50,560 nt of DNA from Lachnospiraceae bacterium (GTDB taxonomy: Bacteria > Bacillota > Clostridia > Lachnospirales > Lachnospiraceae): the NCBI GenBank assembly GCA_017526985.1, contig JAFXQR010000087.1:1-50560 (forward strand), in the 5' to 3' direction. Position 1 is the first letter of the stretch, and each line of letters starts with the position of its first letter. Shown here piece after piece: positions 16,147 through 24,888 of this stretch. The translations under genes were made by a program, and so were the position numbers. The notes below the pieces were generated by a model that did no database searches, was not told the origin of the DNA, and worked only from the letters and a program-made list of their open reading frames with translations.

Positions 16147-17311
16147 ACAGCAGGATGAATTTATGGCAGAGCGGTTTGATCTGCGGCGTTTTCTTTTGTT
16201 GTCCGCGGGCAAAGTATGGTGGCTGCTGATCGGAGCGGTGCTGGGAGCAGTGTTGGCCGGCGGAGGTTATTACCTGCGGCATAATATGAATCCGGCACCG
16301 GAGGTATACCGCAGCGATGCTATGTACTATATCACCTTCACGGAAGGAGAGCAGGATACTACCCAGCTCTATTACAATGATTACACCTGGAATGATGTGC
16401 TGGATTCGGACCAGATCGCAGGTGTGGCAGCTACGATGGCCGGAGGCATTACCAAAGAACAGATCGCGGCAGCTACCAGGGTGCCAACCATGTCGGATAT
16501 CCGTATGATCCATGTCTATGTAGAGACGGGGGATCCGGAGACGGCAGAGTCGATCCAGAATGCCATGGGGATCGCGCTGGGCTATTTTGCGCACCAGACA
16601 GAAGGTTTTGAGGAGATCGTTCAGTGGGATCGTCAACCGGCGGAACTGTTAAAGGAAAAAAATCTGATCGACCGCTGGATCATTGCCGGTGCTGCACTGG
16701 GAGCAGTATGTGCGCTGCTGATCGTGGCATATATTTATGTGATGGACAACAAGGTACGCCTGGAAAAGGATCTGTACCGGATCGGCGGCCTGCGGGATAA
16801 GATCATAGGCAGCCTGTTTGCAGGGAAGAAGGATAAGAAAGAACAAGAGCATTTACGGGAGATCATGGCGGAGGCGTTGGAGGGACGATCCACACTGCTG
16901 ATCGACTGGCTGGGGGAGGAGATGCCCTCGGAAGAAGTGATCGCGGAGATCCGTGCTCTGTGTCCGGAAGGGACGAATATTGCCAAAGCGCCGATGAAAC
17001 CGAAAATGGATGCGAAGAGTCGTAAGAAAGCAAAGAAGGATAACGATAAGGCGGCGAAAAAGGAACAGAAAAAGGCAGCAGATAAAGATAAAGCTACAGA
17101 TACTGGACGTGAGCAGGAAGCAGAGAAAGATGAGATCATGCTTTGCTGTATCCCGGCAGGTAAAATAAAAGCGGCACAGGCAGAGCGTCTCTGGAATGAA
17201 CTGGAAATGCTGGATGCGGCCGGGAAGAGGGATCTGCCGGAACTGGTACTGCTGACGAATGTAAAACACGGACTGCACAAAGCCTACTATCTGGGCAGGA
17301 ACAAAGATTAG
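16139..17311 (+). CDS. Wzz/YveK-like polysaccharide chain-length co-polymerase
   Basis: This 390-aa protein has a membrane helix near residues 20-45, an extracytoplasmic domain (about 46-178), a second helix (about 180-202) and a long cytoplasmic part. That is the plan of polysaccharide co-polymerases that set chain length. The cytoplasmic part resembles the position of a tyrosine kinase domain but has no Walker A loop, and is interrupted by a Lys/Asp/Ala-rich linker (about 282-328). So it may be a kinase-dead regulatory version. It overlaps the priming enzyme gene by eight bases. No separate tyrosine kinase or phosphatase gene is seen in the locus. Confidence 0.8.
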   Translation: MSKQQDEFMAERFDLRRFLLLSAGKVWWLLIGAVLGAVLAGGGYYLRHNMNPAPEVYRSDAMYYITFTEGEQDTTQLYYNDYTWNDVLDSDQIAGVAATMAGGITKEQIAAATRVPTMSDIRMIHVYVETGDPETAESIQNAMGIALGYFAHQTEGFEEIVQWDRQPAELLKEKNLIDRWIIAGAALGAVCALLIVAYIYVMDNKVRLEKDLYRIGGLRDKIIGSLFAGKKDKKEQEHLREIMAEALEGRSTLLIDWLGEEMPSEEVIAEIRALCPEGTNIAKAPMKPKMDAKSRKKAKKDNDKAAKKEQKKAADKDKATDTGREQEAEKDEIMLCCIPAGKIKAAQAERLWNELEMLDAAGKRDLPELVLLTNVKHGLHKAYYLGRNKD

Positions 17312-17330
17312 GATTGGGATAAGAGCGGAT

Positions 17331-18122
17331 ATGACGATACAGACGCTGGTGTCGGCGGTAAAACAGGATACGGAAGCGCTTCCGCGGAAGATGGGGCTGG
17401 AGACGGATGCCGTCATCATCAACCAGACGGATCACTATGATTATCGCGAAACAGAGTGGCAGTCGCACCGGGTGGATGTCTTTGACTGCGATGAGCGCGG
17501 TGTGGGACGCAGCCGAAATATGGCTTTGCTCCGGGCATCGGCGGACATCGTTCTGTTTTCAGACGAAGACATCGTTTATGAAAAGGGGTATGCCGATAAG
17601 ATCATCAGCTGTTTCCGGAAGTACAAAGATGCGGATCTGTTGCTCTTTAATCTGGAGGTAAATGAGAAGCGTCGGACCTATTGGAATACCAAGCCGGTGA
17701 GGGTGCATCGTTTCAATTGCGGACGTTATCCGACTTTTTGCGCGGCAGCCCGGTTGTCTAAACTGCGGGCGGCAGGGGTATCTTTTTCGTTATTGTTTGG
17801 CGGCGGCGCTCCCTTCAGTAACGGCGAAGACAGTCTCTTCTTTACGGATTGTCTGCGCAAAGGACTAAAGATCTATGCTCTGCCGGTGAAGATCGGCAGG
17901 GAGGAAGAGCGGGAATCGACATGGTTTCACGGCTATGATAAAAAGTTTTTCCGGGACAGGGGCGTGTTGTTTCACTTCCTGTACGGCAAAGCGGCACTTG
18001 TGTGGGCAGTGCGTTTCGTATTGACCAAACAAAAAGTGATGTGTCAGGAGATCCGGCCGGCAAAGGCATTTGGATATCTTCTGGAGGGCATCCGGGAGGG
18101 ACGGCGCCTATGCAGGGGGTGA
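17331..18122 (+). CDS. GT-A (family 2-like) glycosyltransferase
   Basis: This 263-aa protein belongs to the group of family 2-like enzymes that start with IQTLVS rather than the usual VSIIIP strand. It keeps VGRSRNMAL and an acidic SDED motif at residues 77-80 in place of DxD, and a second acidic patch in FSNGEDSLF. It likely adds a sugar to the lipid-linked repeat unit. The stop overlaps the start of the polymerase gene by 13 bases, indicating coupled translation. Confidence 0.82.
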   Translation: MTIQTLVSAVKQDTEALPRKMGLETDAVIINQTDHYDYRETEWQSHRVDVFDCDERGVGRSRNMALLRASADIVLFSDEDIVYEKGYADKIISCFRKYKDADLLLFNLEVNEKRRTYWNTKPVRVHRFNCGRYPTFCAAARLSKLRAAGVSFSLLFGGGAPFSNGEDSLFFTDCLRKGLKIYALPVKIGREEERESTWFHGYDKKFFRDRGVLFHFLYGKAALVWAVRFVLTKQKVMCQEIRPAKAFGYLLEGIREGRRLCRG

Positions 18123-19213
18123 TCCTGTATGTGCTGCTCCTGACACTGGGGGTGTTCCTGTCAGCGCAGATCGGTCGCGTGGAAGCCTGTGCGGGCAGCC
18201 GGCAGAGGGCGCTGGACCGTGTATTGCTTGCAGGGCTGTTTGTGTTATTGTTTGTACCGTCGGCACTGCGGATCTATACGGGAAATGATTACCGTACCTA
18301 CATTGAGCGCTTTCACGATGTGAATGTGGGGAATTATGTAGTGACGGAACCGGGGTTTAATGCGTTGGTGAAGGGCATCTACGCATTTCTCGGGGACGAA
18401 CATTTTCTGGCGGTGTTTGCGGTATTTGCTTTCGGGACGGTCCTGTTTTTCCTGGCGGGGATCTATGCGCAGAGTGAGGATTTTGCGATCTCCTTCTTTC
18501 TGTTCATGGCGCTGGGTATGTATTTTCAGACCTACAATACCGTGCGCTACTATTTTGCGCTGTCACTGGTATTTTGCTCCATGCAGTATGTGGTGCGGCG
18601 GGAATACGAGAAGTTTCTGATCGTGATCCTTCTGGCGTCATTGTTTCATAAGTCGGTATTGGTGGTGCTCGTGGCTTATCCGTTCGCTCGGATGCGCTGG
18701 AAAAAGTGGTTTGTTCCTGTCCTGACAGGGATCGGTGTGAGCGGACTGTTTCTGCACGAACAGTATATGACGCTGTTTTTGAAGCTGTATCCGTCCTATC
18801 TGAATGAAGAGGAATACTTATCCGGCGGCAGCATCAGTTATGTGAATGTTGCGCGCTGCCTGCTGGTGATCGCGCTTTGTCTGGTGTTTTACAAAGAGGT
18901 TGTAAAAGAAGACGATATCGCGGGCTTTTATCTGAAACTGAATACCCTGGCGCTGCTGATGTACGGATGTTTTTCCTTTGTACCGTTTGTATCGCGCATC
19001 GGATATTACTTCAACATCAGCCAGATCCTGCTGATCCCGCTGGTGATCGGGAAACTGTCGGGAAGAAAGAAAAAGATCGTGCTGGGGCTGACGATCGCTG
19101 CAGGGCTTTTGTATTTTGCTCTGTTCCTGCGGCAGGCGGAGGATGTATATATCAAGATCCTGCCATATAGTACCTGGCTTTCGGAGAGTGGTGCATTGGT
19201 ACCGGTTTATTAA
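18110..19213 (+). CDS. EpsG-family polysaccharide polymerase
   Basis: This 367-aa polytopic membrane protein has about ten hydrophobic segments and the EpsG family hallmarks: NDYRTYIERF near residue 60, EPGFN and a FHKS motif in mid-protein. EpsG-type proteins are the Wzy-equivalent polymerases that join repeat units outside the membrane. The ATG at 18110 follows GGGAGGG; the open frame reaches back to 18002 inside the previous gene but without membrane-protein character. A Wzy-type pathway fits the flippase and co-polymerase genes in the same locus. Confidence 0.88.
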   Translation: MQGVILYVLLLTLGVFLSAQIGRVEACAGSRQRALDRVLLAGLFVLLFVPSALRIYTGNDYRTYIERFHDVNVGNYVVTEPGFNALVKGIYAFLGDEHFLAVFAVFAFGTVLFFLAGIYAQSEDFAISFFLFMALGMYFQTYNTVRYYFALSLVFCSMQYVVRREYEKFLIVILLASLFHKSVLVVLVAYPFARMRWKKWFVPVLTGIGVSGLFLHEQYMTLFLKLYPSYLNEEEYLSGGSISYVNVARCLLVIALCLVFYKEVVKEDDIAGFYLKLNTLALLMYGCFSFVPFVSRIGYYFNISQILLIPLVIGKLSGRKKKIVLGLTIAAGLLYFALFLRQAEDVYIKILPYSTWLSESGALVPVY

Positions 19214-19228
19214 GAGGGTGAATGCAGA

Positions 19229-20023
19229 ATGCGGTTCAGCATTATCGTAGTGTCCTTAAATGCGGGCGAAGAATTGAAAAATACCGTCGACAGTGTGTTG
19301 GCGCAGAATTATAAAGACTATGAGATCCTGGTAAAGGACGGTGGTTCCACGGACGGCTCCGTCGAAATGCTGCCGGAGGATGAGCGGATCCGTATCCTTT
19401 CGCAGCCGGACTGTTCCATTTACGATGCGATGAACCAGGCAGTGATGGAAGCACGGGGAGAATACTACCTGTTCTTAAACTGCGGGGATTATCTGTATTC
19501 GCATATGGTGCTGGGCAGGGTGGCCAAGCAGATGGCACTGGAGCCGGGGGACATCTATTACGGGGATCTGTATCGGCGGCAGTTGCACAGTACGGATGTG
19601 TCGCCGGAGCGGATCACGGATTTTGTCTGCTACCGGAATGTGCCTTGTCATCAGGTGTGTTTTTATGCGGCACATCTGTTTCGGAAACGGGGGTACGACC
19701 TGCATTATCCGGTACGGGCGGATTATGAGCATTTTTTATACAGTGTCTATGAGGAGCATGCGCGCTGCAGACATCTGCCGTTGGTGGTATCTTCCTATAT
19801 GGGCGGTGGTTTTTCGGAAACGGAAGAACACCTGCAGATGGCGGAAGCAGAACACCGGGAGATCACGGAGAACTATCTGGGAAAGATCAAATGCCTGTGC
19901 TACCGGCTGGTCATGCTGCTGACACTGCAGCCACTGCGGGCAAAACTGGCACAGGATGAGCGGTTTTCAAAATACTATCACAGACTGAAACGGATGTTAT
20001 ATCGTAAGAAAGATTTGATGTAA
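19229..20023 (+). CDS. Family 2 glycosyltransferase (LNxGD type)
   Basis: This 264-aa enzyme starts with FSIIVVSLN and has VKDGGSTDGS at about 36-45, typical of family 2. Its metal-site region reads LNCGDYLY (83-90), the variant seen in WcaA-like colanic-acid transferases, instead of the canonical DxD. The C-terminal third is basic. It sits between the polymerase and a family 4 enzyme with short gaps. Sugar specificity cannot be told. Confidence 0.87.
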   Translation: MRFSIIVVSLNAGEELKNTVDSVLAQNYKDYEILVKDGGSTDGSVEMLPEDERIRILSQPDCSIYDAMNQAVMEARGEYYLFLNCGDYLYSHMVLGRVAKQMALEPGDIYYGDLYRRQLHSTDVSPERITDFVCYRNVPCHQVCFYAAHLFRKRGYDLHYPVRADYEHFLYSVYEEHARCRHLPLVVSSYMGGGFSETEEHLQMAEAEHREITENYLGKIKCLCYRLVMLLTLQPLRAKLAQDERFSKYYHRLKRMLYRKKDLM

Positions 20024-20050
20024 TGTTTGGGGACAGAAGAGGTAGGGGTT

Positions 20051-21319
20051 ATGAAGGTATTATGGATCTGCAATTTAATGCCGGCGTTTCTGGCGGATGC
20101 TGTGGGCGTCGCCGGGACCAACAAAGAGGGCTGGATCGCGGGAGCGCTGGATACTCTCCGGCGTCACGATGAGATCGAGTTGGCGGTGGCTTTTCCGGTG
20201 AAGAATGAGGAACCGTTCCATGGCAGCACCGAGGACGGGATCACCTATTACGCCTTTACGGAGGACAATGATCATCCGGAGGCGTACGATTCTGCATTGG
20301 AAGCTTCACTGGGGATGATCTGCGATGAGTTCCATCCGGAGGTGATCCACATTTTCGGAACGGAATTTCCGCATACCTTGGCTATGCTGAAGGTGCAGGA
20401 ATGGAAGCGGCGGGTCATCGTGCACCTGCAGGGTGTGATGCGGGAGTGCGCGGCGGTCTATCTGTCGGATCTGCCCAGGGAGATCACGGAGCGGGCCACA
20501 CTCCGGGATGTGGTGCGCAAGGACAGCCTGTGGCGGCAGTTGGAAAAATATGAGCAGCGCGCGGTACATGAAGAAGAGGCGCTGGGGCAGGCACGGTATG
20601 CCTGCGGACGGACGGCATTTGATAAAGAGTTTCTGGAGAGTGTGAATCCCTCCTGTACCTATTTCTCCATGAATGAAACCCTGCGTGGCGCTTTTTACAG
20701 TGACGCATGGGAGGCAGACCGTGCGACACCGCACCGGATCGTGATGTCCCAGGGCAATATTCCCTTAAAGGGTGTGCATCATATGATCGAAGCGCTGCCG
20801 AAGATCCGGGAAAAATATCCGGATGCGGAGCTATATGTGGCAGGGGATAATGTGGTGCGTGAGAGTGGCGTGGTAAACCGCCTGAAGCTTTCGGAGTACG
20901 GCTTGTATCTGCGGGACAGGATGGAGGCTCTGGGTGTGACGGATGCGGTACATTTTGTCGGGCAGCAGACGGAAGAACAGATGAAAGAGCTGTATCTGAG
21001 CGCGCAGGTATATGTGCTGGCGTCCATGGTGGAGAATTCTCCCAATTCCCTGGGAGAAGCGATGCTGTTGGGACTGCCGTGTATCGCATCCCGCGTAGGC
21101 GGTGTACCGTCCATGGCGGAAGAAGGGGAAGTCGCTTTTTTTGAGGCCGGGGATGTGGAAGGTCTGGCAGAAAAGGTGCTGCAGGTATTCGATGATGCGG
21201 CATATGCGGAGGCGCTGTCGGCAGCCGGTCACAAACGGGCGGCACTGACCTTTGATAAGGAAGCCAACTATCGCATGCTATGCTGGATCTATGAAACGGT
21301 GAGCAAAGAAAACGCATGA
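20051..21319 (+). CDS. Family 4 glycosyltransferase
   Basis: This 422-aa GT-B enzyme has an N-terminal acceptor domain and a C-terminal donor domain with GNIPLKGV near residue 243 and the ENSPNSLGEAMLLG segment (about 333-346) that holds the EX7E catalytic pair. The start at 20051 is chosen because a GAGGTAGGGG stretch precedes it and KVLWICN is the usual first strand; the frame is open eight codons further up. It overlaps the next gene by ATGA. Confidence 0.9.
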   Translation: MKVLWICNLMPAFLADAVGVAGTNKEGWIAGALDTLRRHDEIELAVAFPVKNEEPFHGSTEDGITYYAFTEDNDHPEAYDSALEASLGMICDEFHPEVIHIFGTEFPHTLAMLKVQEWKRRVIVHLQGVMRECAAVYLSDLPREITERATLRDVVRKDSLWRQLEKYEQRAVHEEEALGQARYACGRTAFDKEFLESVNPSCTYFSMNETLRGAFYSDAWEADRATPHRIVMSQGNIPLKGVHHMIEALPKIREKYPDAELYVAGDNVVRESGVVNRLKLSEYGLYLRDRMEALGVTDAVHFVGQQTEEQMKELYLSAQVYVLASMVENSPNSLGEAMLLGLPCIASRVGGVPSMAEEGEVAFFEAGDVEGLAEKVLQVFDDAAYAEALSAAGHKRAALTFDKEANYRMLCWIYETVSKENA

Positions 21320-22497
21320 CACTGACATTTATCACAAATTACCTGACGCATCACCAGCTGCCCTTTGCATACGAGATGGAAAAGCATCTGGGCAGCGGTT
21401 TTCGTATGATCGTGACCAATGTGATGGAGGAAGAGCGGATCCGTATGGGTTGGGCACTGGATCCGCATCTCTTTGATTTTGTGGTCGTATTTGATGAACA
21501 GCCGGAAGAATCCAAACGGCTGGTGCGGGAGAGTGACGCTCTGATCTGCGGCAGTACACATGTGTCTTATATACAAGAGAGGCTGGACGCAAAGAAGCTG
21601 ACCTTCCGCTATTTTGAACGCCTGTACAAGACCGGAAGGATCCATGCGTTTGCGCCGAGAGGATATCTGCGCAAGTGGCAGGAGCATACCAGATATGCAA
21701 AAGATCCGGTGTATCTGCTCTGCGCGGGCGCGTATGTACCGGCGGACTTTTCGTTGTTTTGTGCCTATCCGGGCAAGATGCTGAAGTGGGGCTATTTCCC
21801 GGAGACCTTGACCTATTCGGAAGAAGAACTATACCGGCCGGAACGCAAGTGTGTGGAGATCCTATGGACCGGTCGGATGATCGACTGGAAACATGCGGAG
21901 GATGCCGTGCATGCGGCGATGCTGCTGAAAGACGCAGGTGTCTCTTTTCATCTGACTATGGTGGGCGAGGGCGACTGCCTCAGGGATCTGAAAAATGAGG
22001 TGGCACAAAGTCAGATGGCCGGAGAGATCACACTTTTGCCTTACGAGTTTCCGCAAGAGATCCGGGAGCGGATGCGGAAGAGTGATATCTATCTGATGAC
22101 CAGCAACTTTGAAGAAGGCTGGGGGGCTGTTGTGAATGAAGCGATGAATGCGGGCTGCGCCATTGTGGCATCGGCGGCAGCAGGTTCGGTACCGTATCTG
22201 ATCCGGGACGGGCAAAACGGTATTGTCTATCCCTGGATCAAAGATCCTGCAGAGAGGGGCAAGTGCCTGGCCAATGCGATCCTGCTGCTGGCGAAAGATG
22301 TGAAACTCCGGCAGCAGCTGGGGCAGGCAGCCTATCAGATCATTCAGGAGCTTTGGAATGAGCAGGTAGCGGCAGAACGTTTTCTGGAATTTTCGGAAGC
22401 GGTGCTGTCCGGACAGTCTGTTTCATATGAAAGCGGACCGATGTCGCCCGCAGAGAAGATCACTCCCGCAAAGGGATATGAATACTGCGCCGGATGA
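21316..22497 (+). CDS. Family 4 glycosyltransferase, tandem paralogue A
   Basis: This 393-aa GT-B enzyme begins LTFITNYLTHHQ and carries RMGW, a GRMIDWKH donor-domain start (about residue 188) and the EEGWGAVVNEAMN catalytic segment with the EX7E pair. It is clearly a paralogue of the next gene: the order of motifs and many residues match along the whole length. Tandem duplicates of this type usually add successive or alternative sugars. Short overlaps on both sides show an operon. Confidence 0.9.
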   Translation: MTLTFITNYLTHHQLPFAYEMEKHLGSGFRMIVTNVMEEERIRMGWALDPHLFDFVVVFDEQPEESKRLVRESDALICGSTHVSYIQERLDAKKLTFRYFERLYKTGRIHAFAPRGYLRKWQEHTRYAKDPVYLLCAGAYVPADFSLFCAYPGKMLKWGYFPETLTYSEEELYRPERKCVEILWTGRMIDWKHAEDAVHAAMLLKDAGVSFHLTMVGEGDCLRDLKNEVAQSQMAGEITLLPYEFPQEIRERMRKSDIYLMTSNFEEGWGAVVNEAMNAGCAIVASAAAGSVPYLIRDGQNGIVYPWIKDPAERGKCLANAILLLAKDVKLRQQLGQAAYQIIQELWNEQVAAERFLEFSEAVLSGQSVSYESGPMSPAEKITPAKGYEYCAG

Positions 22498-23762
22498 GGT
22501 GTATCTATTTGAAACTGACTTTTGTTTCCAACTATTTCAATCATCATCAGCGTCCGTTGTGTGAAGCGTTTGCACACACACCGGAGGTAGAGTTTACTTT
22601 TTATCAGACCGAAGCGATGGAAGAGGAGCGGGTGCGCATGGGCTGGGGGCTGGATGTGACAGCATATCCTTATGTGCGCCTGTGGCAGGAGGATCCGGAG
22701 GCGGCAAGGCAGGATGTTTTGCAGAGTGATGTGGTGATCTGGGGCGGCGTGGAAGTCGAAGGACCGGAGGCAGCGCTGGAAGAGCGTCTGCAAGCCGGCA
22801 GTCTGACCTTTCGCTACAGTGAGCGGATCTACAAAGAGGGACAGTGGAAGTTTCTTTCTCCGAGAGGACTGAAGAAGAAATATCACGATTTTACACAATA
22901 TCGCAGGGCACCCTATTATCTGTTATGCGCCGGAGCTTTTGTGGGCTCGGATTACAAGCTGGTACGGGCTTTCCCGAAAAAGAAGTTTGTCTGGGGATAT
23001 TTCCCGGAAGTAAAGCATTATGATATGGATGAGCTCTTTGGGAAAAAGAGCAAAGAGGGCGAGCCGGTACGCATTCTCTGGGCCGGGCGGATGATCGACT
23101 GGAAGCACCCGGAGTGGGCGATCGAGATCGTGAATCTGTTGGTACACAGGAACCGGAGTTTTAATCCGGGATTGGTGTCGGACATCAAAAAGGCCGGAGG
23201 TTTTACCCTCACCATGGCAGGTGGCGGTGAGATGGAGGAAGAACTGCAACGGCAGGTTACGGAAAAGGGCCTGCAGGATGTGGTGCACTTTACCGGTTTT
23301 TTGAAGCCGGAAGAGATCCGTGCGGAGATGGAGCGTAGTGATATCTTTTTGTTTACCAGTGATGAGAAGGAAGGCTGGGGCGCAGTGCTCAATGAAGCAA
23401 TGAACAGCGGATGTGCGGTAGCGGTGCGTTCACAGATCGGGGCAGTGCCGTATCTGGTGCAGCAGAATTGGAACGGGGCGGTCTGCGAGGGCGATTTGCA
23501 TCGATTCGCGGGCAGAGTAGGGGGATTGATCACGGATCGTGAGGAACGCAGATCCTTCGGGGAAAGGGCATACAAAACCATCGTGAAACACTGGAATGCC
23601 GACAATGCGGCTGCACAGTTTCTCCGGGTTGCCAAGGGGCTGCTGGAGGGTGGTGATCCGGAATTTGCGGAGGAAGATCCGGACACCTATGAATTGCAGC
23701 CTATGTGCCGCGATCGCGAGATCGGCCCCGGGGATGGCGCTCGCTTTGCGCGTCGATGGTAG
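22494..23762 (+). CDS. Family 4 glycosyltransferase, tandem paralogue B
   Basis: This 422-aa enzyme is a paralogue of the preceding one, sharing LTFVSNYFNHHQ, RMGW, GRMIDWKHPEW and KEGWGAVLNEAMN. The ATG at 22494 overlaps the previous stop, but a TTG at 22509 preceded by GAGG would give an N-terminus that aligns exactly with paralogue A, so it may be the true start. The last 40 residues are an acidic then Arg-rich tail with no match in paralogue A. Confidence 0.88.
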   Translation: MRCIYLKLTFVSNYFNHHQRPLCEAFAHTPEVEFTFYQTEAMEEERVRMGWGLDVTAYPYVRLWQEDPEAARQDVLQSDVVIWGGVEVEGPEAALEERLQAGSLTFRYSERIYKEGQWKFLSPRGLKKKYHDFTQYRRAPYYLLCAGAFVGSDYKLVRAFPKKKFVWGYFPEVKHYDMDELFGKKSKEGEPVRILWAGRMIDWKHPEWAIEIVNLLVHRNRSFNPGLVSDIKKAGGFTLTMAGGGEMEEELQRQVTEKGLQDVVHFTGFLKPEEIRAEMERSDIFLFTSDEKEGWGAVLNEAMNSGCAVAVRSQIGAVPYLVQQNWNGAVCEGDLHRFAGRVGGLITDREERRSFGERAYKTIVKHWNADNAAAQFLRVAKGLLEGGDPEFAEEDPDTYELQPMCRDREIGPGDGARFARRW

Positions 23763-23795
23763 CGGAAAATTATAAGCGGCTTTGAGGATTAGTAC

Positions 23796-24800
23796 ATGGA
23801 AGTAGGACAATCCAAGATCAGCATCATCATACCGGTTTATAACAAGGAAGCGTACCTGGAACGCTGCCTGGACAGTGTATTGGCGCAAAGCTATAAAAAT
23901 CTGGAAGTCTTGTTGGTCGATGACTGCTCCCAAGACGGCAGCCTGAAGATCTGTGAAAAATATGCGGAAAAAGATTCGCGTGTGCGAGTGCTGAGACAGG
24001 AAGAGAATGCCGGAGCTTCTGCAGCAAGAAATGTTGGGATCGCAGCGGCAGACGGTGATTATATCGGATTTGTGGATGCGGATGACTGGATCGAGCCGGG
24101 AATGTACGCGGCGCTGCTGGAAGGGATGCAGAAGGCAAAACCGGGAACGCATCTGGTGCAGCTGATGAGCCGCAATTACGCGCCGGACGGAACCATGGTG
24201 GTTGCGCCCAGACGGGAAGACGGCAAGTGTGAGGTATTGACGCATGAGGCATATTTCCGGGAGCTGATCATGCATGAGGGCGACAGTTCGTTCTGTACCA
24301 AACTGTTTGACCGGGATTTCCTGCAGAAATATCGTTTTGCGGAAGGAAAGAAAAACGAAGATTTTGAATTACTCCTTCGTATGATTCCGGCGCTGGAAGC
24401 CGGGATCCCCACGCTGGGCATTGTGGGATACAACATCCGTTTGTGTGAAGACAGTGTGACCCGCGGTGAATACAAGCAGGGATTGTACGAGGATATGATG
24501 TACAACGCGTTTACGGCCTGTCGGATCGCCAGGGATCATTATCCTGAGTATATGGATGAGGGGAAACGATTCCGGCTGGTACAGGCACTGGATTTTCTGC
24601 TGCACATCCCCATCGAAGAGATGAAGCATAAGAACGCATTCTACATGCGTATTGTGCGTTTTGTGCGCAGCGAGAAGCCGGAGATCAAGAAGAACCGATA
24701 CCTGAATAAGAAGCAGAGAAGCTATCTGAAGCTGCTCGCGTTCTCACCAAAGGGGATCCGTTCCGTACACAGGGTGACCATGAAACTGAGGGGAAAATAA
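23796..24800 (+). CDS. Family 2 glycosyltransferase
   Basis: This 334-aa GT-A enzyme has ISIIIPVYN (8-16), VDDCSQDGS (41-49), GASAARNVGI and the DADD metal site at 94-97, all canonical. The C-terminal third is Lys/Arg-rich, probably contacting the membrane surface. A palindromic repeat follows 17 bases after the stop, marking the boundary between this regular glycosyltransferase series and the more mixed segment downstream. Confidence 0.9.
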   Translation: MEVGQSKISIIIPVYNKEAYLERCLDSVLAQSYKNLEVLLVDDCSQDGSLKICEKYAEKDSRVRVLRQEENAGASAARNVGIAAADGDYIGFVDADDWIEPGMYAALLEGMQKAKPGTHLVQLMSRNYAPDGTMVVAPRREDGKCEVLTHEAYFRELIMHEGDSSFCTKLFDRDFLQKYRFAEGKKNEDFELLLRMIPALEAGIPTLGIVGYNIRLCEDSVTRGEYKQGLYEDMMYNAFTACRIARDHYPEYMDEGKRFRLVQALDFLLHIPIEEMKHKNAFYMRIVRFVRSEKPEIKKNRYLNKKQRSYLKLLAFSPKGIRSVHRVTMKLRGK

Positions 24801-24817
24801 TAAGTTCCAACTGAGCG

Positions 24818-24864
24818 CCTTGCCTTCCCCTTGAGGGGAAGGTGGCCGAAGGCCGGATGAGGTG
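24818..24864 (+). repeat. Dispersed palindromic repeat, copy 1
   Basis: The element has two hairpins: CCTTCCCC-TTGA-GGGGAAGG (24823-24842) and GCC-GAA-GGC (24845-24853), followed by GGATGAGGTG. The same layout occurs in inverted orientation at 32595-32643. Similar two-hairpin elements ending in GGATGAGG are common in gut Clostridia genomes, to my knowledge. It lies between two co-directional genes and could affect mRNA stability. A run of seven T follows at 24865-24871. Confidence 0.85.
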
Positions 24865-24888
24865 TTTTTTTGAGAAAGCGGAAACCAT

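Noticed and set aside
24865-24871. Terminator formed by repeat copy 1 and the seven T
   Set aside because: The T-run is separated from the nearest stem by about ten bases, too far for standard intrinsic termination.
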